Positions 1-6,885 of a stretch of 57,811 bases of DNA are shown piece by piece (positions within the stretch are counted from its first letter, which is position 1; the number at the start of each line of letters is the position of its first letter). The stretch is from the NCBI GenBank assembly GCA_022822325.1, contig JAJEBW010000007.1, positions 1-57,811 on the forward strand, written 5' to 3'. The stretch comes from Gemmatimonadota bacterium. Lineage in GTDB: Bacteria > Gemmatimonadota > Gemmatimonadetes > Longimicrobiales > Gaopeijiaceae. The translations under genes and the position numbers were made by a program. The notes beneath the pieces are model-generated. The model had not been told where the DNA came from. It searched no databases and saw only the letters and a list, made by a program, of their open reading frames with translations.

Positions 1-764
1 GTTGGGGGCGGTGGCGAGGGGGGAAGCCATGGCCGTTGGGGTGGCCGTGGGGGTGGGGGCTGGGGGGACTGGGGCTGGGGGGGCTGGGCCGGTGGCCCGG
101 GCGATGGGGGAAGCCGTGGCCGGGGCGATGGACGGGCGCGAAGATCGGAGATTTCATGGGGGGAAGTTGGGGCGGTGGGGGGGTGGCCGACAAGGTTCCG
201 GGAAGGCGTCGTTCCGGGAAGACGCCGCTTCATTTGCGACTGCATGAGGTTCATTTGCGACTACAGAAGGTCGCCCCCGTGCAGCTCGGCGAGAAAGTCC
301 CCCTCGGGGCAGTGCCTCGATTCCGTCGATCAGGCGGCGGTCCGGCCCGGAGGTCGCGACGACGGCGCGGCGGAGCGCGAACTCCCCACGAAAGGCACGA
401 AGCGGACGCGGATCCCGGCTGCGCAGACGCGTCTTCTCCTCCACCGCCACCTCCCCGCGTCCCGGCACAACATCCCCTGTCAGCCCGGTCCCGGTGCGCC
501 CGAACTCGTCCTGGATCTTCGGTGAAGCGCGGGTCCGGTTGGGTGACGCCATTCGGGAATCATGATCCTGATCGGCCGGATGCGGCGAAATCCTCCGTTC
601 GATCCTTCCGGCGCCTGCGCGCTATCGTAATCGGCGGACCGTTCGCGCTGCTGGGTAGAGCGCCGCCCGGCATCGACGACGTCGGGCACGTCGCGACGCG
701 CCCGCGCCGACAACCTCGCCCGATTCCTTCCCCCATCCCCCTTCGCAACCCCAGGACCAATCCA
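1..764. other. G-rich, no convincing gene
   Basis: The first 180 bases or so are strongly G-rich on the plus strand, with many runs of four or more G. All open frames there encode Gly/Ala/Arg-rich sequence with no recognisable domain. The rest, up to the DUF72 start, has open frames on both strands but none looks like a known protein. I see no gene I can support in this stretch. It may hold the promoter of the DUF72 gene. Confidence 0.5.
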
Positions 765-1496
765 ATGACACTCTTCACCGGCACGAGCGGCTTCTCCTAC
801 AAGGAGTGGAAGGGCAGTTTCTATCCCGAAAAGCTGGCGGCCACGAAAATGCTCGGCCACTACGCGCAACGGCTGAACAGCGTCGAAATCAACAACACCT
901 TCTACCGGCTGCCGCGCCCCGAGATGCTGGAAAAGTGGGCGGCGCAGGTTCCCCCGGACTTTGCCTTTGCGCTGAAGGCCAGCCGCAGAATCACCCACAT
1001 GAAGCGACTGAAGGACGCCGACGATCCCCTCGATTACCTGCTGGCGACCGCCACCGCGGCGCTGGGACCCCGGCTCGGGCCGATCCTCTTTCAGCTTCCC
1101 CCGTATCTGCCCGCCGACCCGGAACGGCTGCGCGACTTTCTGGCGCTGATCCCCGATGGCGTGCGCGCGGCCTTCGAGTTCCGCCACAAGAGCTGGTTCG
1201 GCGACGAGATCCATCAGATCCTGGCCGACCACGGCGCGGCCCTGGTCACGGCGGACACGGGCGAGCGCGAGACGCCGATCGTCGAGACGGCTGACTTCGG
1301 CTATGCGCGGCTGCGGCGTCCGGGCTACGGCGCGGTGGAGCTGGCCGAGTGGGCCGACCGGCTGCGGCGAAGGGCCTGGAGCGAGGTCTTCGTCTTCTTC
1401 AAGCACGAGGACGAGGGCGCAGGACCGCGGATGGCCAAGGGGTTCGCGGCGCTGTGGGGCGCAGAGGCCGTGGAGCCGCACGCTGCGGAGGAGTGA
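765..1496 (+). CDS. DUF72 family protein
   Basis: This encodes a 243-residue DUF72 (YecE-like) protein, a TIM-barrel family of uncertain biochemical role. The typical N-terminus is visible (TGTSGFSYKEWKGSFYP), as are the internal motifs NNTFYRLP, FAFALKASRRITH and FEFRHKSW. The length matches the family. The frame stays open for 729 bases upstream, but that part has no homology-like character, so I chose the ATG whose product begins directly at the conserved TGTSG segment. It stands alone: no same-strand gene follows for over 400 bases. Confidence 0.92.
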   Translation: MTLFTGTSGFSYKEWKGSFYPEKLAATKMLGHYAQRLNSVEINNTFYRLPRPEMLEKWAAQVPPDFAFALKASRRITHMKRLKDADDPLDYLLATATAALGPRLGPILFQLPPYLPADPERLRDFLALIPDGVRAAFEFRHKSWFGDEIHQILADHGAALVTADTGERETPIVETADFGYARLRRPGYGAVELAEWADRLRRRAWSEVFVFFKHEDEGAGPRMAKGFAALWGAEAVEPHAAEE

Positions 1497-1933
1497 CCTG
1501 GAGTGGGAAACAAGCTTCTTCCGCCCCGGCGACGGCGCGGCCGACCGCGATCACCGGCATCCAAATGGGTGTCCGTCGAGCCTGCGGGAGACGGCCCCTG
1601 CGGGGCCGGCCTCCGGGGGATCGCGTCACTGGAAGCCATCCGAATTCACGCGGCAGCCGGTGGTCCGGGAAGCTGCGGCCGGAATCTCGCACGTCGTCCT
1701 TCGGATCCACCTCGTCCTGGCCGAAGACGGACTCCGGCAACGGCTTGCCGATGACAGGAAGGTGTACGACACTTCTGCAGGTCCCCGCAACTGCTTGCGG
1801 ATTCCGGCGCACCGGGGGAAACCCGGGAGCCGCGCGGCTTGCCGACCGATCACAATTCAGTGAGACACAGCACCTCTTGGCAAATCAGCCGACGAGGGTG
1901 AGCGCGATCAACCAAACCAGGTAAGGTCATTTC
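1497..1933. other. Intergenic region with repeat copy 1
   Basis: No supported gene lies here. The stretch contains the first copy of a 43-bp direct repeat (1557-1599). It also includes the leader of the small gene at 1934, with an AAGGT ribosome-binding motif about 6 bases before its ATG. The open frames present are low-complexity shadows. Confidence 0.5.
1557..1599. repeat. 43-bp direct repeat, copy 1
   Basis: This copy is identical over 43 bases to 4065-4107, and the similarity continues imperfectly for about 20 bases more. Inside it, CCGTC and GACGG form a short inverted pair separated by 12 bases. The two copies bracket the ATPase/PIN cassette at a distance of 2,508 bases. It could be a target-site relic, a recombination scar or a dispersed REP-like element. 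Confidence 0.85.
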
Positions 1934-2137
1934 ATGGCAAAACGAGCAGTATCCAAAACGGCGCCACCACCCCTGATGAACGGAATTCCAGGGAGATTCC
2001 CGGAGGGAGAACCGTCGACCCAAAGTGTGCTTGCCGCGTTGACCCGGGCGCAAGAAGAGGCGCTGGCTCGATTGGCCGCGGATGAACGCGAGAGTCAGGA
2101 CGAAGAGCGTCTCCCGCCGACGGAGGGTGCCGAGTGA
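1934..2137 (+). CDS. Small hypothetical protein of ATPase/PIN cassette
   Basis: This is a 67-residue protein of unknown function. The N-terminal part is Pro-rich (KTAPPPLMNGIPG) and the C-terminal half is a predicted charged helix (ALTRAQEEALARLAADERE). An AAGGT motif precedes the ATG. It ends 43 bases before the ATPase start on the same strand, inside the 43-bp repeats, so it is probably transcribed with the ATPase and nuclease. It could be a small regulator or antitoxin-like partner, but nothing in the sequence proves this. Confidence 0.5.
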   Translation: MAKRAVSKTAPPPLMNGIPGRFPEGEPSTQSVLAALTRAQEEALARLAADERESQDEERLPPTEGAE

Positions 2138-2180
2138 GATTCTCCGCCACCGGTTGTTTCCGGGCCAAAAGGCTGGCGCC

Positions 2181-3584
2181 ATGCACTTCAGCGAGCTGAC
2201 CGCATCCGGTTTTCGCTGCTTCAAGGAGGACCAGCGTGCGCGTCTGGCGCCGCTAACCCTTCTGGTGGGCGAGAACAGCACGGGCAAGACATCCATCCTC
2301 GCGCTGGTCCGGGCGCTGTGGGATGTGGCATTCCGGCAGCAAGTCCCGGATTTCAAGGAACCTCCCTACGACCTGGGCAGCTTCGACGAGATCGCTCATT
2401 ACCGGGGCGGTCGCGGGGGCCGGGCGCAGGAATTTCAGGTCGGCTTTTCGGTGAAGGCACCTGGGAGAAGCCGTCGTCGGAAAGGCGTCGGCACGGCTTC
2501 GCGGTATGGATTCATCTTTCAGAAGGATGGCTCCGCTCCAATCCCCCGAGTTCGACGGATTGAGGACCGCCACGGCACTACCTGGGCCGAGATTCGTACA
2601 ACGCCGAACAACCGGCTCTCGTTCCGGTTTGCGACTCCTGATGGCGAGTGGCGTCTCGCTGACTCCGAGATGGCGGGAATCAGCCTGCCGCGTGAGCTGT
2701 GGGAACCCGGACAGCGTGTTCTACCGCCCGTTGGCTACCCACTTCGGAGGATTCTATTCGGGGGCGAAGATGCAACTCATCGCCTGGAGGGCGTGGGAAC
2801 GACATCGGATCCGCCAACAGCGGGTAACATCCGTGCGCTCATGGGTTTGGAAACGCACTTCGGTCAGGCCATGCCGAGGCCCTTCGCGGGGGCGCCGGTT
2901 CGTTCCCGGCCGCAACGGAACTACGAGCCGTCTCATGCCATGCAGGACGCCAAAGGCGAGCACATCCCCATGCTTCTCTACACCCTCTTCCGTCAGAACG
3001 AAGAGGCCTGGAAATCCCTGAAATCCGGGCTTGAGCGGTTCGGGCAGCGGTCCGGTTTGTTTGACGAGATCACGATTCAGTCTCTGGGAGGCAAGGACAG
3101 CGACCCATTTCAGGTCCGGGTAAGGAAGCACGACCAGCACGGAAGGCGATCGCTGGGTCCCTATCGGAGCATCATCGACGTCGGCTACGGTGTCAGCCAG
3201 GCACTTCCCGTCATCACTGAACTCCTGCGCCCCGGGGAGCCTCGGATGTTCCTGCTTCAGCAGCCGGAAGTCCACCTCCATCCCAGCGCGCAGGCCGCTC
3301 TGGGCAGCCTGTTTTGCGAAGCGGCCGGATCGCGCCAGCAGGTGATTGTAGAGACGCACAGCGACCACCTGATCGACCGGATCCGCATGGATATCCGGGA
3401 CGGAACGACGGGCCTCAAGCCCAAGGATGTCTCGATCCTGTACTTCGAGCGGAAAAACCTGGGAGTGACCATCCATTCTCTGGGCTGGGACGCCAACGGC
3501 AATCTCAATGCCCACGAAGGGACCATCCCCGACGGATACCGTCAGTTCTTCCGCGCCGAGCGACGCCGGTCGCTGGGGCTGTAG
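2181..3584 (+). CDS. AAA15-type (OLD-like) ATPase
   Basis: This is a 467-residue ABC-class ATPase of the AAA_15/DUF3696 type. Visible motifs are Walker A GENSTGKT (residues 30-37), a signature-like segment GYGVSQALPVI, a Walker B region FLLQQPEVHLHP and the switch segment ETHSDHLIDRIR. Proteins of this class usually act with an adjacent effector nuclease in phage defence or DNA maintenance. The next gene, five bases downstream, encodes a PIN-like nuclease, which fits that pattern. I chose the ATG that places the conserved SGFRCF strand at the N-terminus. The frame is open from 2082, so a longer form that overlaps the small upstream gene cannot be excluded. A C-terminal TOPRIM domain, as in OLD nucleases, is absent. 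Confidence 0.85.
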   Translation: MHFSELTASGFRCFKEDQRARLAPLTLLVGENSTGKTSILALVRALWDVAFRQQVPDFKEPPYDLGSFDEIAHYRGGRGGRAQEFQVGFSVKAPGRSRRRKGVGTASRYGFIFQKDGSAPIPRVRRIEDRHGTTWAEIRTTPNNRLSFRFATPDGEWRLADSEMAGISLPRELWEPGQRVLPPVGYPLRRILFGGEDATHRLEGVGTTSDPPTAGNIRALMGLETHFGQAMPRPFAGAPVRSRPQRNYEPSHAMQDAKGEHIPMLLYTLFRQNEEAWKSLKSGLERFGQRSGLFDEITIQSLGGKDSDPFQVRVRKHDQHGRRSLGPYRSIIDVGYGVSQALPVITELLRPGEPRMFLLQQPEVHLHPSAQAALGSLFCEAAGSRQQVIVETHSDHLIDRIRMDIRDGTTGLKPKDVSILYFERKNLGVTIHSLGWDANGNLNAHEGTIPDGYRQFFRAERRRSLGL

Positions 3585-3589
3585 CCGCG

Positions 3590-4057
3590 ATGTGCGTGAT
3601 TCTTGACGCCAGCGCTCGCGACAACGTCTTCGGGAAGGAGCGGACGGTCGCGGGAAAGCAGTTCTTCGATTGGCTCGAAACCTCGGCCGCGCGGCTGATT
3701 ATCGGAGGGAAGCTCACCGAGGAGCTGGCTGGGAATCCGAAGTTCGAGGAATGGGCCACAGAGGCAATCGCCGACGGTCGCGTTCGCACAATCAGCGATG
3801 GCCAAATTGGGCAGGAAACCGAACGCCTTTCTGCGCAATGGGCCGGAAGGTCGAACGATCAGCATGTCATCGCCCTGGCCCGCATCAGCCGCGCCCGCGT
3901 TCTCTTTGCGAACGACACCAGGCTACGCGATGACTTCAGGAACCTGGATCTGGTTCCGAAACCGCAAGGAAAACTCCTGCCGGACGGCGAAAGCGCGAAC
4001 GCCGCGCAGCGCCGAAAGCAGCTCCTCCGCCAGACCGATCTCTGCCCCAACCGGTAA
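3590..4057 (+). CDS. PIN-like nuclease partner of the ATPase
   Basis: This is a 155-residue protein with the layout of a PIN-domain RNase. It starts with a hydrophobic strand ending in Asp6 (MCVILDAS), and has acidic residues at Glu44/45, Asp90 in NDQHVIALARIS, and Asp109 in FANDTRLRDDF. These are the positions of the family's metal-binding tetrad. The ATG lies five bases after the ATPase stop, which implies translational coupling. The frame is open further upstream, but that would overlap the ATPase. The pair suggests the ATPase senses or licenses and the PIN protein cuts nucleic acid; this role is inferred. The gene ends just before the second 43-bp repeat. Confidence 0.75.
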   Translation: MCVILDASARDNVFGKERTVAGKQFFDWLETSAARLIIGGKLTEELAGNPKFEEWATEAIADGRVRTISDGQIGQETERLSAQWAGRSNDQHVIALARISRARVLFANDTRLRDDFRNLDLVPKPQGKLLPDGESANAAQRRKQLLRQTDLCPNR

Positions 4058-4064
4058 GTCACCT

Positions 4065-4107
4065 GCATCCAAATGGGTGTCCGTCGAGCCTGCGGGAGAC
4101 GGCCCCT
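4065..4107. repeat. 43-bp direct repeat, copy 2
   Basis: This is a perfect copy of 1557-1599, eight bases after the PIN gene stop. The two copies have the same orientation and mark the edges of the cassette. Confidence 0.85.
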
Positions 4108-4228
4108 ATAGGTCGGCCTCCGGCCCGATCTCACTACGGCGGCGGCAATCTCACGGTGCGGTCAATCTCGATTCCGCAGGCGACGCCCCTCAACGTGCTG
4201 GTGCCGGAAAGCTCCGTCCCGGAAATCG

Positions 4229-4719
4229 TCAATAATTGAGCGTCTGGACGACTTCCAGCTTGCAGCTTCCGCTTCGGCCGTCCTTGCCGACAAACCCGAA
4301 GCCTCCCGTCATCTCCATATTGGCCTGGAGACTGCCGGGGTCGGGGGTCGATGTCGTGCCAAGTTCGAGGAGATCGAAGGGTCGCCGCTGATCCGAAACG
4401 AGGTTCCGGTTTCGAGAGCGACCTCGCAGCTCCGGGGATTCATCTCCAGATCCATGGAGATTGTCGCTCCCGCGGATTCCAGCTCTCCAACGCGTACGAT
4501 CGCCGTCCCGCCCCTGCACGGAAACCGACCGCTTTCCAGCGGGCGAAGGGTCTCGCCAAGACCCGGAGATGCCATCACGAACACGCTGTCCACCAACGCG
4601 ACGACCTCGTCATCCGTCAGCAAGGACTCCGGCGCCGTCGGGGTGTCCTTGCAGCCAGGTGCCAGAACCATCATCGGCAGGATGGCGGCGAATCGAAGGA
4701 GGCGCGTCTTCGTTGTCAC
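4229..4719 (-). pseudogene. Frameshifted lipoprotein gene
   Basis: Reading leftward from 4719, the product starts with a lipoprotein signal (lipobox LAPGC) and an acidic domain that runs to FRISGDPS near 4370. In that frame the rest turns into low-complexity sequence. The neighbouring frame continues plausibly (FDLLELGTTSTPDPGS... DGRSGSCKLEVVQTLNY) to a TGA at 4229. The two parts join into one roughly 160-residue secreted lipoprotein of unknown function if a single base is gained or lost near 4365-4380. Either the gene is broken or the sequence has an indel error. Confidence 0.6.
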
Positions 4720-4809
4720 TGTGATCCAACCTTGCGCAAGCGGAATTGACTGGAAGGCAGTTGAAGCTGGCCCTGTGCGCCATCGGAGTCAAAGGCAACG
4801 GGATCTCGC

Positions 4810-5031
4810 TCATTCGCCGCCTCGCCCGCCACCCGCCTCCGCCGACCCGGGCTGAGCGCCCAGCGCCAGCGCCGCGGGAACGACCCGTCGCGGCACCAGC
4901 ATCAGCTCGAACCCGACGCCGCGCGCCAGCTCCACCACGCTTGACAGCCGTGGATCCACCTGTCCACCTTCGATTCTTGAGATCCGTGCCTGCGTAAGGC
5001 CAACGCGCATCCCGAGCTTGCGCTGGCTCAT
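4810..5031 (-). CDS. XRE-family helix-turn-helix protein
   Basis: This is a short DNA-binding protein with a Cro/C1-type helix-turn-helix (MSQRKLGMRVGLTQARISRIEGG, broken here as MSQRKLGM-RVGLTQ-ARISRIEGG), followed by DPRLSSVVELARGVGFELMLVPR. The domain normally has a few residues before GMSQ. An upstream TTG at 5049, preceded by AGG, would supply LRRKGG and may be the true start. The C-terminal tail is Ala/Gly-rich. The gene is divergent from the lipoprotein gene at 5061, and the two share a promoter region of only tens of bases, so autoregulation or control of that neighbour is possible. Confidence 0.7.
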   Translation of the reverse strand: MSQRKLGMRVGLTQARISRIEGGQVDPRLSSVVELARGVGFELMLVPRRVVPAALALGAQPGSAEAGGGRGGE

Positions 5032-5060
5032 TCCGCCCTTCCGGCGCAACCTTCCGATAC

Positions 5061-5798
5061 ATGACCGCTCTGAAGAAGACGCTCGTTCCGTCCCTGGCGC
5101 TCGCCGCGACCGCCGCCTGCGCCGGCAACCTGGCGTTGGAGGGACCGAACGCCGCCGCATTCCTCCACCGCTTCTCCGGCGCCTGGACCCTCGACGCCCA
5201 TGCCAGCGATCCCGCTCCCCGGCTCGTCCGGGACATCGTCGTCACGGCCATGCACGTCGGGAACTCCTCGAGCGGCTGCCGCTTCACGGTGGACGGCGGG
5301 AACCTTGACCGCCGAATCTGCATCGGACAAAGGGAAGAGCGGATCTCGATTCCCAGCTCCAATGCCCCGGTCGATTCCGCACGCACGCAACTCTTCGCCG
5401 ATCTTGCCGCGCACCGGCCTTCGCAACTCGTCATCGACGCAACCGACCGCTTCCTCCACATCGTCGGCGGTCCCCCCTTCCCCCTCCCCCTCTCGGGCGC
5501 CGCCCGGCAGGTTGACCACGCCCCCGACGGCCCGGCAGTCGCCGCCCGCCTCTCGCGCGACGGCCAGGCACTCCTGGTCGAACTCTCGGTGGCGGACGAC
5601 GACCGCATCTTCGACCGCTACGAAATCGCCCCCGACGGCTCCCTTCTGGTGACCCGCACGATCGGTTTCTCCGGCGGCCCGCCCTCGCTGAGCCTCGCGT
5701 ACCGCTTCCCCTACCGGCGTCCCGGCGCCCCGCCCGCCTCCGGCCGCCCTCGCGCCATCTTGACAGGATCCCCACAGACCCCGAAGATGGACGATTGA
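5061..5798 (+). CDS. Hypothetical secreted lipoprotein
   Basis: This is a 245-residue protein with a short cationic N-terminus and a signal sequence that ends in a lipobox-like AATAAC, so it is probably lipid-anchored. The mature part repeats themes such as FSGAWTLDAHASD, FTVDGG, LVIDATDRFLHIVGG and ITRTIGFSG-like strands, consistent with an all-beta fold. I do not recognise a family. It lies 50 bases upstream of msrP on the same strand and could be part of that transcript. Confidence 0.65.
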   Translation: MTALKKTLVPSLALAATAACAGNLALEGPNAAAFLHRFSGAWTLDAHASDPAPRLVRDIVVTAMHVGNSSSGCRFTVDGGNLDRRICIGQREERISIPSSNAPVDSARTQLFADLAAHRPSQLVIDATDRFLHIVGGPPFPLPLSGAARQVDHAPDGPAVAARLSRDGQALLVELSVADDDRIFDRYEIAPDGSLLVTRTIGFSGGPPSLSLAYRFPYRRPGAPPASGRPRAILTGSPQTPKMDD

Positions 5799-5848
5799 CG
5801 ACGTCGGCCACCGACCCGGCCCGCGGTCCCCCAGGCAAGGAAGTCCCC

Positions 5849-6811
5849 ATGATCATCCGAACGGCCAAGCCCAGCGACATCCCTTCCTCCGAGATCACCT
5901 CCGAGTCGGCCTGGATCAACCGCCGCAAGTTCCTCGGCGCCTCGGCCGGAATCGGCGCGGCGTCCCTCTTCGGCATGAGCAGGCTCGACGCCGCCGGCGC
6001 CCGGCTCGACCCCGAATCCGGCGATCCCATCCCCCAGGAGCTCGAGCCCAACACCTGGGAGGAGATCACGAGCTACAACAACTTCTACGAGTTCGGCACC
6101 GGCAAGTCGGACCCGGCGAGGCGCGCCCACACGCTCGTCACCGCGCCCTGGACGATCAGGGTCGACGGCCTCTGCAACAACCCCGGCGAGTACCAGCTCG
6201 AAGACTTCATCAAGCCGTCCACGATCGAGGACCGCGTCTACCGCTTCCGTTGCGTCGAGGCGTGGGCGATGGTGATTCCGTGGCGGGGATTTCCGCTGGT
6301 TGATGTGATCAACCGCGCCGAACCCAACTCCAGCGCGAGGTACGTCGCCTTCGAGACGCTCTGGGATCCGGAACAGATGCCGGAGCGGATGTGGCGTCCG
6401 CGAATCGACTGGCCCTACCGCGAGGGACTCCGCCTGGACGAGGCGCTGCACCCGCTCGCCTTCATGGTCAACGGTCTCTACGGCAAGGAGCTTCCGAACC
6501 AGAACGGCGCGCCGCTCAGGCTGATCGTTCCCTGGAAGTACGGCTTCAAGAGCATCAAGTCGATCGTGCGCATGACCTTCACCGAGGACGAGCCGCCCAC
6601 GACCTGGGCCACCCAGACGCCGAGCGAATACGGCTTCTACTCGAATGTCAACCCCGATGTGAAGCACCCCCGCTGGAGCCAGGCGCGCGAAAAGCGGATC
6701 GAGAGCGGTCGGCTGCTCGGCTACCGCTGGCAGGAGACGCATTTCCTGAACGGGTACGCCGAAGAGGTGGCGCATCTCTACGAGGGAATGGATCTGGAGA
6801 AGCACTTCTAG
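5849..6811 (+). CDS. msrP: Methionine sulfoxide reductase catalytic subunit MsrP
   Basis: MsrP (YedY) is a molybdopterin enzyme that repairs oxidised methionines in periplasmic proteins, fed with electrons by the heme membrane protein MsrQ. The 320-residue product has a twin-arginine signal (INRRKFLGASAG, residues 24-35) and the molybdenum-ligand cysteine at residue 135 in FRCVEAWAMVIPW. It also has the family segments YNNFYEFGTGKSDP, WDPEQMP, YGKELPNQNGAPLRLIVPWKYGFKS and a C-terminal NGYAEEVAHLYEGM. The ATG has an AAGGAAG motif 8 bases upstream; a further in-frame ATG at 5795 overlaps the upstream gene and lacks this. Its partner msrQ is 3 kb downstream, separated by an LRR lipoprotein gene. 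Confidence 0.95.
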   Translation: MIIRTAKPSDIPSSEITSESAWINRRKFLGASAGIGAASLFGMSRLDAAGARLDPESGDPIPQELEPNTWEEITSYNNFYEFGTGKSDPARRAHTLVTAPWTIRVDGLCNNPGEYQLEDFIKPSTIEDRVYRFRCVEAWAMVIPWRGFPLVDVINRAEPNSSARYVAFETLWDPEQMPERMWRPRIDWPYREGLRLDEALHPLAFMVNGLYGKELPNQNGAPLRLIVPWKYGFKSIKSIVRMTFTEDEPPTTWATQTPSEYGFYSNVNPDVKHPRWSQAREKRIESGRLLGYRWQETHFLNGYAEEVAHLYEGMDLEKHF

Positions 6812-6885
6812 CGGGCGGCACGCCCGGCCGCGGGCGGATCGTTACGTTGCCCCGCCGCACATTGCATCCGATAAGGAGAAACCCG

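Noticed and set aside
1..180. G-run region as a gene for a Gly-rich protein
   Set aside because: Low complexity in all frames and no ribosome-binding site. It is also at the very edge of the sequence.
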